A stretch of 62,847 nucleotides of DNA from Christensenella sp. UBA1242 (lineage in GTDB: Bacteria > Bacillota > Clostridia > Christensenellales > UBA1242): assembly GCA_002308915.1 (NCBI GenBank), contig DBWI01000006.1, positions 1 through 62,847 of the forward strand. The letters run 5' to 3'. Of the stretch, positions 33,491-41,760 are shown piece after piece (position 1 is the stretch's first letter; each line of letters starts with the position of its first letter). The translations under genes and the position numbers were made by a program. The notes beneath the pieces were generated by a model. That model saw only the letters and a program-made list of their open reading frames with translations. It did no database searches and was not told where the DNA came from.

Positions 33491-35722
33491 ATGATTTTAG
33501 AAGGGACAATTGAAGAAATAATTTTCCGCAACGATTCCAACGGATATACTGTTGCCATGCTTAGCCATGGGGAAGAATACACAACAGTAGTTGGAAAGTT
33601 TTTGAGCGTCAACATTGGGGAAAATGTTAGACTTACAGGAAAGTTTGTTACAAACAACAAGTATGGCGAGCAGTTTAGTTTTGATACAAGTGAGATAATT
33701 TATCCAAGCACAATTGCTGGGATTGAAAAGTATCTTTCTAGTGGACTAATTAAAGGCATTGGGCCAGTAACAGCAGCTGCAATTGTTGACAAGTTTAAGG
33801 AAAACACATTTGAGATAATTGAGTTTTGTCCACAAAAATTAAGTGAAGTTAGGGGAATTAGTTCAAAAAAAGCAGCTGCAATTGGTGACGCTTTTGGTGA
33901 ACTCAAAAAAATTCAAAACAGTGTTATGTTTTTGCAAAGTTATAACATTTCAACAAACATGGCACTCAAAATTTATGAAATTTACCAAGACAGAACTATT
34001 GAACTGGTAAAAGAAAATCCATACAGACTTGTTGAAGATGTTGATGGCATTGGCTTTGCAACAGCAGACAAGATTGCTCAAAATATGGGCATAAGTCCAG
34101 ATAGTGCGTTTAGAATGCGTGCTGGTTTTTTGCATCTTCTTAACGAAAATTCCGAAAAGAATGGCAACACATATATTCCAAGAGAAGTTCTTGTTGATAA
34201 TCTTGCCAAACTTTTGGGACTTGACAAAGATAATTACGAAGGTGAGTTTGCTGCAGTGCTTGACAATCTTGCACTTGACAAAGTTATTACAACATTTTTT
34301 AAGGCTCCATACAATGTTGTCATGCTCACCAAATATTATTATATCGAAACGGGTATTGCTCAAAAATTGGCACTACTCAATGTTAGTGCAAAGCAAAACC
34401 AGTTTGATGTAACAAAAGATATTGAACATTTTGAAAAAGTTAATGATATCAAGTTTGACCAAAGTCAAAAAGATGCAATTATCCATAGCGTTAATAATGG
34501 TGTCAATTTGATTACTGGTGGACCTGGTACAGGAAAAACAACAATTGTTAAGTGTATAATGACAATTTTGCATCAACAACGCAACAAAGTAATGCTACTT
34601 GCTCCAACAGGCAGAGCTGCAAAACGACTTTCCGAGAGTACTGGCGAAGAAGCAAAAACAATTCATCGTGGGCTTGAAGTTGACTTTAGAAGTGAGCAAG
34701 GAAGATTTGTTCACAACGAGAGTAATCCACTAGACACAAATGTTGTTATTGTGGACGAAGTGTCTATGGTTGATGTAATGCTTATGCATGCACTACTCAA
34801 AGCATTGCCAAGAGATTGCAAACTTATTTTGGTTGGAGACAAAGACCAGTTGCCAAGTGTTGGCGCAGGCAATGTTTTGGACGATATAATCAAAAGCGGA
34901 GTGATAAACATAGACTATTTAACCAAAATTTTTAGACAAGAAGAAAATAGTTTGATTATATCAAATGCACATATGATAAATGATGGACAAATGCCAGTTC
35001 TAGACAATTCGTCATCAGATTTCTTTTTTGATGCAAAAGTATATTTAACAGACATAAAAGACACAATAGTAGATATGGTTACAAAGCGTTTACCAAAATT
35101 CACAAATCTTGAAACTCCAAAAATTCAAGTTCTTGCACCGCTAAAAGCTGGTGTTTGTGGAATAGAAAATCTCAACAAAAGTTTGCAAGATGTAATAAAT
35201 CCATCATCAATCACAAAGGTTGAAGAAATTGTTGGAAGTCAAATTTTCCGTGAAGGTGACAAAGTTATGCAAATGTCAAACAACTATGACCTTGTTTGGA
35301 TAAAAAGAGATGGTGTTTTTGCAGAAGAGGGAGCAGGAGTATTCAATGGCGATATTGGGTACATCTACAAAATAGACAGAAGAACAGGTGAAACAATAAT
35401 TTGGTTTGAAGATGGCAGAGAATGTGTTTATCCAAGAACAGAACTATATCAACTTTCACTTGCATATGCAATAACAATCCACAAAAGTCAAGGTAGTGAG
35501 TTTGATGTTGTTGTTATTCCAGTTATCAGTGGAACAGGAATGATACTCACAAGAAATTTAATTTACACAGCAGTAACTCGTGCCAAAAAGATGGTTGTTT
35601 TGGTTGGCGAAAAGAAAAATCTTAAAAGAATGATTAGCAATGTTTACACAGTTCAAAGATTTACAATGCTAAAAGACTTTTTGTTGACGGCGAATGAAAA
35701 AGCACTAGAACTATTTGGTTAA
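33491..35722 (+). CDS. recD2: RecD2-type 5'-3' DNA helicase
   Basis: 743 aa. The N-terminus MILEGTIEEIIFRNDSNGYTVAML and the tandem helix-hairpin-helix region (KGIGPVTAAAIVDKF, VRGISSKKAAAIGDAF, VDGIGFATADKIAQ) define the RecD2 subfamily. Walker A is TGGPGTGKTTIVK, motif II VDEVSMVD, then LVGDKDQLPSVGAGNVL, FRQ and the C-terminal AITIHKSQGSEF. It unwinds DNA in repair and replication-stress responses. An open frame continues 18 codons upstream, but the family N-terminus and the TATAAT 9 nt upstream fix the start at 33491; no Shine-Dalgarno is present. Confidence 0.95.
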   Translation: MILEGTIEEIIFRNDSNGYTVAMLSHGEEYTTVVGKFLSVNIGENVRLTGKFVTNNKYGEQFSFDTSEIIYPSTIAGIEKYLSSGLIKGIGPVTAAAIVDKFKENTFEIIEFCPQKLSEVRGISSKKAAAIGDAFGELKKIQNSVMFLQSYNISTNMALKIYEIYQDRTIELVKENPYRLVEDVDGIGFATADKIAQNMGISPDSAFRMRAGFLHLLNENSEKNGNTYIPREVLVDNLAKLLGLDKDNYEGEFAAVLDNLALDKVITTFFKAPYNVVMLTKYYYIETGIAQKLALLNVSAKQNQFDVTKDIEHFEKVNDIKFDQSQKDAIIHSVNNGVNLITGGPGTGKTTIVKCIMTILHQQRNKVMLLAPTGRAAKRLSESTGEEAKTIHRGLEVDFRSEQGRFVHNESNPLDTNVVIVDEVSMVDVMLMHALLKALPRDCKLILVGDKDQLPSVGAGNVLDDIIKSGVINIDYLTKIFRQEENSLIISNAHMINDGQMPVLDNSSSDFFFDAKVYLTDIKDTIVDMVTKRLPKFTNLETPKIQVLAPLKAGVCGIENLNKSLQDVINPSSITKVEEIVGSQIFREGDKVMQMSNNYDLVWIKRDGVFAEEGAGVFNGDIGYIYKIDRRTGETIIWFEDGRECVYPRTELYQLSLAYAITIHKSQGSEFDVVVIPVISGTGMILTRNLIYTAVTRAKKMVVLVGEKKNLKRMISNVYTVQRFTMLKDFLLTANEKALELFG

Positions 35723-35727
35723 ATTTT

Positions 35728-36459
35728 ATGACAAAATTTAAAATATTAGAAAACATAACAAAAACCATTTTTCCAGAAACATTCACTTGCGTATTTTGTG
35801 GTGATGAGATTTTTGATGACAACAAATATGCAACTTGTGAAAAATGTAACAACAAATTACCATTTATTACGGGCAAAACTTGTGAAAAGTGTGGTGAGCC
35901 ATTAAACAATATGGCAAACTTTTGTGACAGATGTCAAAATGCACATCACACATTCAACAAGTGTTGCTCGGTTTTTGTTTATCAAGATGAAATAAAAAAC
36001 AAAATTCAAAACTTTAAGTTTTGGAACAATAAATATTTTGGCAAACCATTTGCAGAATATATGGCAAATTGTTATCGCAAAAATAGTTTTAGTTGTGATT
36101 TGGTTATTCCTGTTCCAATTCATCAAAAACGCTTAAAAGAAAGGGGATACAACCAAAGTGAGATTTTGGCAAAATACATTTCTCAAATACTAAACTTGCC
36201 CCTAAACACAGCAAGTTTGCAAAAAATCAAACAAACAAAAGACCAAGTGGATTTGGATTTCAAGGAAAGGAAATCAAATCTTGAGGGCGCATTCAAAGTA
36301 TTTGAAAAACAACAAATAAAGGGAAAAACTATTTTACTTGTTGATGATGTTTTCACAACTGGTTCAACACTTGATGCTTGTTGTGATGTGCTTTTTAAGG
36401 CAGGTGCAAAAGCAGTTTTTGGTTTAACACTTGCTCACACAGTGGTAAAATTGGATTAA
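35728..36459 (+). CDS. ComF-family phosphoribosyltransferase-like protein
   Basis: 243 aa. An N-terminal zinc-finger region with paired Cys (CVFCGDE, CEKC, CEKCGEPL, CDRC) is followed by the ComFC-like domain: IPVPIHQKRLKERGYNQSEILAK and the PRPP-binding loop ILLVDDVFTTGSTLDAC. ComFC proteins take part in DNA uptake or processing in competent bacteria. It lies 5 nt after recD2, so the two are cotranscribed, consistent with a DNA-processing role. No Shine-Dalgarno is obvious, so translation is probably coupled. Confidence 0.9.
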   Translation: MTKFKILENITKTIFPETFTCVFCGDEIFDDNKYATCEKCNNKLPFITGKTCEKCGEPLNNMANFCDRCQNAHHTFNKCCSVFVYQDEIKNKIQNFKFWNNKYFGKPFAEYMANCYRKNSFSCDLVIPVPIHQKRLKERGYNQSEILAKYISQILNLPLNTASLQKIKQTKDQVDLDFKERKSNLEGAFKVFEKQQIKGKTILLVDDVFTTGSTLDACCDVLFKAGAKAVFGLTLAHTVVKLD

Positions 36460-36463
36460 ATAC

Positions 36464-36492
36464 TTGTAATATTATAATATTTGTAGTAAGAT
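36464..36492 (+). promoter_or_regulatory. Promoter of secA
   Basis: -35 TTGTAA (36464-36469), 17-bp spacer, -10 TAAGAT (36487-36492). Confidence 0.6.
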
Positions 36493-36526
36493 ATAAAAGC
36501 GAATTTATTTAGGAGTTAAAAAAAAT

Positions 36527-39205
36527 ATGTGCTTATTTTCAGGTGAAAAAAGAAGATTAAAGGTATTAGAAAAAGTTGCAGACCAAGTTTTGGCGCAAGA
36601 AGAAAAATATAAAGCAATGGACAACGAAACATTAGTTAATCAAACAAATGTTCTCAAGCAAAGATTAGCTGATGGCGAGACATTAAACGATATTATGGTT
36701 GATGCATTTGCAGTAGTAAGAGAAGCTGCAGCAAGAGTTCTTAACATGCGTCACTTTAAGGTTCAAATTATGGGTGGTGTTGCACTTCATCAAGGCAGAA
36801 TTGCAGAAATGAAAACAGGTGAAGGTAAAACACTTGTTGCCACACTTCCAGCATATTTGAACGCACTTGCTGGCAAAGGTGTTCATGTTGTTACAGTCAA
36901 TGAATATTTGGCAAAACGTGACGCTGAATGGATGGGCAAAGTTCACAGATTTTTGGGACTAACTGTTGGTGTTGCAATTAGCGGAATGGAAGAAAAAGCA
37001 AAGAGAGAAGCATATAATTGCGATATCACATATTGTACAAACAACGAGCTTGGTTTTGACTATCTTCGTGACAACATGGTTGTTGACAAAAACCAACGCG
37101 TACAAAGGGGACATCAATTTGCAATTGTCGATGAAGTTGATAGTATTTTGATTGATGAAGCCAGAACACCACTTATTATTTCTGGTCGTGGTATGAAGTC
37201 AAGTGAAACATATTATTCAGCAGACAGATTTGCAAAAACATTAACAAAAGATGAAGATTTTGAAATTGACCCAAAAATTAAGGCAATTCACTTAACAGAA
37301 CAAGGAACAGCAAAAGCAGAAAGATATTTTAAGGTTGACAACTTAAGTGATGTCGACAATCTCGAACTTGACCATCATATTATGAATGCACTCAAAGCTA
37401 ACTATATTATGAAGTTAGACGAGAACTATATTGTAAAAGATGATGAAATTTTAATCGTTGATGAATTTACTGGTCGTTTGATGCAAGGCAGAAGATACAG
37501 CGATGGTCTTCACCAAGCTATTGAAGCCAAAGAAGGCGTAAAAATTAAAGACGAAAACAAAACACTTGCAACAGTAACATTCCAAAACTACTTTAGACTT
37601 TATCACAAACTTTCTGGTATGACAGGTACTGCAAAAACAGAAGAAGACGAGTTTAATGGAATATATAACGTTGACGTTATCACAATCCCATCAAACAAAC
37701 CAAACCACAGAGTTGACTATCAAGATATTGTTTACAGAACAGAAAAAGGCAAAATTGAAGCAATAATTGATGAAATAAAAACAGTACACGAAACAGGACA
37801 ACCAATCTTAGTTGGTACAGTTAACATTGACAAGTCAGAAGAGCTTAGTGCAGCGTTAACAAGAGCAAAAATTAGACACGTTGTATTGAATGCAAAAAAT
37901 CACCAACAAGAAAGTGAAATTGTTGCTCAAGCAGGTAGACTTGGAGCAGTAACAATTGCAACAAACATGGCAGGTCGTGGAACGGATATTTTGCTTGGTG
38001 GTAACCCAGAATATATGGCAGTAAAAAGACTTCGTGATGAAAAGTATGAAGAAGACCAAATATCTTTTGCAACTTCATACGCTCCATCAGAAGATGAAAA
38101 ACTTTTGGAAGTTCGTGAAAAATATCGTGAATATTACGAAGAATTCAAAAAAACAACAGATGCCGAAAAAGAAGAAGTAATAAAAGTTGGTGGTCTTCAT
38201 ATAATAGGAACAGAAAGGCATGAGTCAAGACGTATTGACAATCAACTTCGTGGTCGTGCAGGACGTCAAGGTGACCCAGGTTCATCAATATTCTTCCTTT
38301 CACTTGAAGATGACCTTTTGGTAAGATTTGGCGGCGAATGGCTACGCAAGATGGCAGACTTCCTTAGAATTGATGACTCAACTCCACTTCAAATGCGTAT
38401 GCTTTCTGGTAGTATTCAAAATGCTCAAAAGAGAATTGAAGCTCAAAACTATGCTTCCAGAAAATCAGTTTTGCAATTTGATGATGTTATGAGCAAGCAA
38501 CGTCAAATTATATACGGCGAAAGAAACAAAGTTTTGGATGGCGTTGATGTTCACGAACAAATTATGGAAATGTATCCAGAAGTTGTTGAAAGAATATGCA
38601 ACACATATCTTGATGCAGACAAACCATTCTTTGAATGGGATTTAACTTCACTTAACAATGGATTAGAAGACAAATTATTCCCAAAGGGTACAAATCTTGT
38701 TAATGAAGAGTTTGTAGAAAATTGTGAAATTCCAGATGTTGTAGACAAAATTTTGCAAGTAATATACGATAAATACAAAATCAATATTGACACAACCAAG
38801 GAACTTGGTATAGACTTTAGTATGTTTGAAAGATTAATTCTTTTGAGAGTTGTTGACTCACTTTGGATGGACCACATTGACCAAATGCAAATTCTCAGGA
38901 ACGAAATTGGTCTTCAAGCATATGGACAACGTGACCCTGTAACAGAATACAAACGTCAAGGATATGAAATGTTTGACCGTATGGTAGACAAAATTCATGA
39001 CGATGTTACAGCGTTCTTGCTTAATACAAAAATTGAAGTAAGCAAGCAAGTTGAAATGCCAAAACAAAAAGAACTAAAACCTACAGAAATTGTTGACAAT
39101 GGTCCAAAGAACCCTGTAACAAAAAAACATGAAGTAGGTCGCAATGACCCATGTCCATGTGGTAGCGGCAAAAAGTACAAGAATTGTTGTGGCAAAAAGG
39201 AGTAA
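36527..39205 (+). CDS. secA: Preprotein translocase ATPase SecA
   Basis: 892 aa, full length. It includes the DEAD motor with Walker A in EMKTGEGKTLVATLPAYLNAL, the CTNNELGFDYLRDNM block and IVDEVDSILIDEARTPLIISG, the second motor domain (TNMAGRGTDILLGGNPEYMA, GTERHESRRIDNQLRGRAGRQGDPG), helical scaffold and wing domains, and a C-terminal SEC-C zinc motif (GRNDPCPCGSGKKYKNCCGK). SecA drives export of the many signal-bearing proteins in this window through SecYEG. GGAG lies before the ATG. A small gene follows 4 nt after its stop. Confidence 0.98.
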   Translation: MCLFSGEKRRLKVLEKVADQVLAQEEKYKAMDNETLVNQTNVLKQRLADGETLNDIMVDAFAVVREAAARVLNMRHFKVQIMGGVALHQGRIAEMKTGEGKTLVATLPAYLNALAGKGVHVVTVNEYLAKRDAEWMGKVHRFLGLTVGVAISGMEEKAKREAYNCDITYCTNNELGFDYLRDNMVVDKNQRVQRGHQFAIVDEVDSILIDEARTPLIISGRGMKSSETYYSADRFAKTLTKDEDFEIDPKIKAIHLTEQGTAKAERYFKVDNLSDVDNLELDHHIMNALKANYIMKLDENYIVKDDEILIVDEFTGRLMQGRRYSDGLHQAIEAKEGVKIKDENKTLATVTFQNYFRLYHKLSGMTGTAKTEEDEFNGIYNVDVITIPSNKPNHRVDYQDIVYRTEKGKIEAIIDEIKTVHETGQPILVGTVNIDKSEELSAALTRAKIRHVVLNAKNHQQESEIVAQAGRLGAVTIATNMAGRGTDILLGGNPEYMAVKRLRDEKYEEDQISFATSYAPSEDEKLLEVREKYREYYEEFKKTTDAEKEEVIKVGGLHIIGTERHESRRIDNQLRGRAGRQGDPGSSIFFLSLEDDLLVRFGGEWLRKMADFLRIDDSTPLQMRMLSGSIQNAQKRIEAQNYASRKSVLQFDDVMSKQRQIIYGERNKVLDGVDVHEQIMEMYPEVVERICNTYLDADKPFFEWDLTSLNNGLEDKLFPKGTNLVNEEFVENCEIPDVVDKILQVIYDKYKINIDTTKELGIDFSMFERLILLRVVDSLWMDHIDQMQILRNEIGLQAYGQRDPVTEYKRQGYEMFDRMVDKIHDDVTAFLLNTKIEVSKQVEMPKQKELKPTEIVDNGPKNPVTKKHEVGRNDPCPCGSGKKYKNCCGKKE

Positions 39206-39209
39206 GATT

Positions 39210-39545
39210 ATGAAATTAGATGACCAAATTTTAATATTAGAAGAAAATGGTGCAAACAAAGTAATATTGCTTTCTGGTGATATTACAGAAGATGAAGATT
39301 TACTTATTGCACATGATCTTAATGGCAAAGAATATTTGATTTATTGGGATTTAGCAAGATACAATACTCCAAAGCCACACGGCTTGTTTGAATATTGGCA
39401 TGGCGACACTCTTCTCAAAGAATTAAGATATCAAACAGCATTACTAGAAAAACATCACATAAGAGCAGGCATGGAAGTTGATGTCAAAGTACTAAAAAAT
39501 ATTGAAAGAGAATTAAACAAAAAAGGCCCAGAACTTACAAAATAG
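39210..39545 (+). CDS. Unknown 111-aa protein cotranscribed with secA
   Basis: No family recognised. The product is acidic and soluble: MKLDDQILILEENGANKVILLSG, a DLARYNTPKPHGLFEYWHGDTLLKEL-like central part, and a Lys/Glu-rich C-terminal helix. The start at 39210 has AAAGGAG about 6 nt upstream, inside the end of secA; an in-frame ATG 22 codons earlier lies within secA and is not used. Tight spacing suggests co-expression with SecA. Confidence 0.65.
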   Translation: MKLDDQILILEENGANKVILLSGDITEDEDLLIAHDLNGKEYLIYWDLARYNTPKPHGLFEYWHGDTLLKELRYQTALLEKHHIRAGMEVDVKVLKNIERELNKKGPELTK

Positions 39546-39549
39546 GGTA

Positions 39550-39577
39550 TTGACATAATTTTTATTTGTTATATACT
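39550..39577 (+). promoter_or_regulatory. Promoter of the 39600-40028 gene
   Basis: -35 TTGACA (39550-39555), 16-bp spacer, -10 TATACT (39572-39577). Confidence 0.7.
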
Positions 39578-39599
39578 ATAAACAAATAGGAGAATAAAA

Positions 39600-40028
39600 A
39601 TGAAAAAATTTATCAAAAAGATATTAACATCAGGTAGCACACATGCAATTCTTTTGGGGGCAACAGCTGGATTTGGACTTATGTTCATTCTTACTTTGGC
39701 AATTCCTGCACTTTCTGGTTTGCTTGGTTTTGCACTTGGTGCAACATTTGTTTCTGGCGTAGCTTATGCTTTAACAAAGTACGCAGAATTCAGAATTAAT
39801 GCAAGTGAAGGCGAAAAGCTTTTAGCACAAGACCATGCAGAAAAAGAACAAGAAGTTGTTAAAGGTGAAGACTTTGTTTTAACACAAGAAAACGAAGCAA
39901 CACAAGTTCAAGAAAATGAAGTTGTTGCAGAAGCAAAAGTTGAAGAAGTTCAATTAACACCAGAAGAACAAACTCGCAAAAAGATAGAAAAATATTCTGT
40001 TGAAATGGACGAGATGGGCAAGTTCTAA
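39600..40028 (+). CDS. Small two-helix membrane protein with an acidic cytoplasmic tail
   Basis: 142 aa. Two hydrophobic helices (residues ~17-60) rich in Gly and Ala (LLGATAGFGLMFILTLAIPAL, GLLGFALGATFVSGVAYAL) are followed by a Glu-rich, low-complexity tail of ~75 residues (ENEATQVQENEVVAEAKVEEVQ). The plan is similar to the proteins at 23883 and 24867 but without an N-terminal coiled coil. Function unknown. AGGAGA precedes the ATG. It shares a bidirectional terminator with the convergent XRE gene. Confidence 0.65.
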   Translation: MKKFIKKILTSGSTHAILLGATAGFGLMFILTLAIPALSGLLGFALGATFVSGVAYALTKYAEFRINASEGEKLLAQDHAEKEQEVVKGEDFVLTQENEATQVQENEVVAEAKVEEVQLTPEEQTRKKIEKYSVEMDEMGKF

Positions 40029-40036
40029 AATAAAAC

Positions 40037-40078
40037 AAACACAAAAAAAGTCAAACAGAAATGTTTGGCTTTTTTGTT
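40037..40078. repeat. 42-bp direct repeat A (bidirectional terminator)
   Basis: Contains AAAAAAAGTCAAACA-GAAA-TGTTTGGCTTTTTT, a terminator hairpin. The whole 42-bp block is repeated identically at 41661-41702. It ends both the 39600-40028 gene and the convergent XRE gene. Confidence 0.85.
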
Positions 40079-40316
40079 ATATCTCAATATTGGTTCTATC
40101 GAACAAAGGTGAATTCATAAATTCTTTTATGCTAATATTAAGTGCGTCAGCAATCAAAAATATCGTAGAAAATTTAACATCTGTAGTTTTTCCGTGAATT
40201 AAATCACTTACTGTTTTTTCGTTTAGGCAAGTTATTTTTACAAGACGGTATTGTGTCATTTGTTTTTCGAACAATAATTCTTTTGTTCTTTTTCCAACTG
40301 CTTCTGCTAGTTTCAT
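40077..40316 (-). CDS. Small XRE-type helix-turn-helix regulator
   Basis: 79 aa, a single Cro/C1-type HTH: VGKRTKELLFEKQMTQYRLVKITCLNEKTVSDLIHGK, then FSTIFLIADALNISIKEFMNS. AAGGATAG precedes the ATG. It diverges from the membrane-protein pair 40437-41662, and a large palindrome (40355-40402) between them is a likely operator, which suggests it represses itself and the pair. Confidence 0.85.
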   Translation of the reverse strand: MKLAEAVGKRTKELLFEKQMTQYRLVKITCLNEKTVSDLIHGKTTDVKFSTIFLIADALNISIKEFMNSPLFDRTNIEI

Positions 40317-40354
40317 ATCTATCCTTTTTTATATTATAAGCGAATTGTAACAAC

Positions 40355-40402
40355 AAAATACCCATATTCAAATAAGGATATTTATTTGACTACGGGTATT
40401 TT
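40355..40402. promoter_or_regulatory. Two-part palindrome between divergent genes, candidate operator
   Basis: Outer arms AAAATACCC (40355-40363) and GGGTATTTT (40394-40402) enclose inner arms CAAATAA (40369-40375) and TTATTTG (40382-40388). It overlaps the -35 region (TTGACT, 40386) of the plus-strand promoter. Confidence 0.55.
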
Positions 40403-40414
40403 TTTTGATAACAT
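40386..40414 (+). promoter_or_regulatory. Promoter of the 40437-41662 pair
   Basis: -35 TTGACT (40386-40391), 17-bp spacer, -10 TAACAT (40409-40414). Confidence 0.6.
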
Positions 40415-40436
40415 ATATTTATTCAAGGGAGAAAAT

Positions 40437-41018
40437 ATGGAAGATGGTTTTTTGAAAGTTGAAGTTAGGGAAAATAAAAATACGACTAATAAAAAAAATC
40501 AAACAAAAAAAATGACAAAAGGACAAATGATAGGACTTATATGTACAGCAATTTTTGTTTTTATTATAAGTATTGTAGTACCTATAGTGGTTAGTACTAT
40601 CACTAAAGATAATTTTGAAAAAGATTTTGGTGGATACGAAACAGCACAGGAATATGTAGATAATTTGGTTGACATTACAAATATAATTCCTGTGGAAAAT
40701 AGTTATATAAGTTCTTGGTATGGTGACAAAATAACAATTAAAAATAATGCAGATAAAAGCGTAAAATACATAAAGTATAGTTTGGCAGCATATAACGCAG
40801 TTGGAGATTATGTTAAAAGTGAATTTGATGATACAAAATTTAATATTACAGGACCAATTGAACAAGGTGAATCTCAAACATATTCAGGGGATAGGACTTA
40901 TTATTGTAAATCAACAATAAAAAGTTTTAAGATTACATATTTTAGTGTTGAATTTATAGATGGAACAAAAGTTGTTTATAACAAAGCGATGATAGAAGTT
41001 TTGAATGGGGGTAAATAA
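40437..41018 (+). CDS. Single-pass membrane protein, FxLYD-like extracellular part
   Basis: 193 aa. A Lys/Asn-rich cytoplasmic N-terminus, one membrane helix (residues ~33-55, IGLICTAIFVFIISIVVPIVV) and an outside domain of ~135 residues. KITIKNNADKSVKYIKYSLAAYNAVGDYV followed by FKITYFSVEF looks like the FxLYD / DUF-type beta sandwich found in envelope proteins; this is a weak match. GGGAG precedes the ATG at 40437. Its stop overlaps the next start by one base. Confidence 0.6.
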   Translation: MEDGFLKVEVRENKNTTNKKNQTKKMTKGQMIGLICTAIFVFIISIVVPIVVSTITKDNFEKDFGGYETAQEYVDNLVDITNIIPVENSYISSWYGDKITIKNNADKSVKYIKYSLAAYNAVGDYVKSEFDDTKFNITGPIEQGESQTYSGDRTYYCKSTIKSFKITYFSVEFIDGTKVVYNKAMIEVLNGGK

Positions 41019-41662
41019 TGGTTTCTTTTTGGGTTTTTATAGTGATTATATTAGTAGGAGTTACTTGTATAATTTCAGTTGGAATAATGCATGATAACGA
41101 AATAAAAAGAATTGAAGAAATAAATTATTTGCAAGATGCGATAAATAAATTAGAGCAAAACAATTTTATATTTGCAAAAATTGTAAAATTTAATAAACAG
41201 ATTTACAATAAGTCATTAAAAATTTTTGCAATTGCTGTTGATGAAGAAAATAGAAAGATGGCTTTTATTGATGGATTTAATTTTTATACTTATGTTACAA
41301 GTTATGAAAAATTGATCTCATACGAAGTAATAAAAAATGGACAACTTGAAACGTCTGGAAATTTTGGAAATGCACTTTTGGGTGGATTATTGTTGGGTAC
41401 AACAGGAGCCATTTTGGGAGCATCAGCAAAGCAAACTATCACAGAAAAGATTAACGAATTAAAAATTATTATAAGAATAAATGATTTACAAATAAATCAA
41501 TTAGTTTTTGATTTAATAAAAACTACTGCTTTAGAAAATAATAAAATATCAAGAGAAATTTTTGATGGAATTGAAGAAGTAAAATCACTTTTTGAATATG
41601 TAAAGTTTAATGTTGAACATTCACAACCTAAAAAGAAAAAAGCAAAAACAAGTTCAAAATAA
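41018..41662 (+). CDS. Membrane protein of unknown function with a glycine-zipper-like stretch
   Basis: 214 aa. One N-terminal membrane helix (residues ~3-24), a helical and beta-mixed cytoplasmic region, a Gly/Leu/Ala stretch GNALLGGLLLGTTGAILGAS (~118-137) that may insert into the membrane, and a Lys-rich C-terminus (PKKKKAKTSSK). No family recognised. It is translationally coupled (TAATG overlap) to the FxLYD-like protein upstream, so the two probably act together. Confidence 0.6.
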   Translation: MVSFWVFIVIILVGVTCIISVGIMHDNEIKRIEEINYLQDAINKLEQNNFIFAKIVKFNKQIYNKSLKIFAIAVDEENRKMAFIDGFNFYTYVTSYEKLISYEVIKNGQLETSGNFGNALLGGLLLGTTGAILGASAKQTITEKINELKIIIRINDLQINQLVFDLIKTTALENNKISREIFDGIEEVKSLFEYVKFNVEHSQPKKKKAKTSSK

Positions 41663-41702
41663 ACACAAAAAAAGTCAAACAGAAATGTTTGGCTTTTTTG
41701 TT
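41661..41702. repeat. 42-bp direct repeat B (terminator)
   Basis: Identical to 40037-40078 over 42 bp. Here it terminates the 40437-41662 pair; the next gene is on the same strand. Confidence 0.85.
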
Positions 41703-41760
41703 TGTTATTGTGCTAGACAAATTTTTTTATATTTGCTAAAATTTTTCTCGGAGCTAAATA

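Noticed and set aside
40394..40408. GGGTATTTTTTTT as an intrinsic terminator
   Set aside because: It lies between two divergent genes with no upstream plus-strand transcript to end; an operator palindrome fits better.
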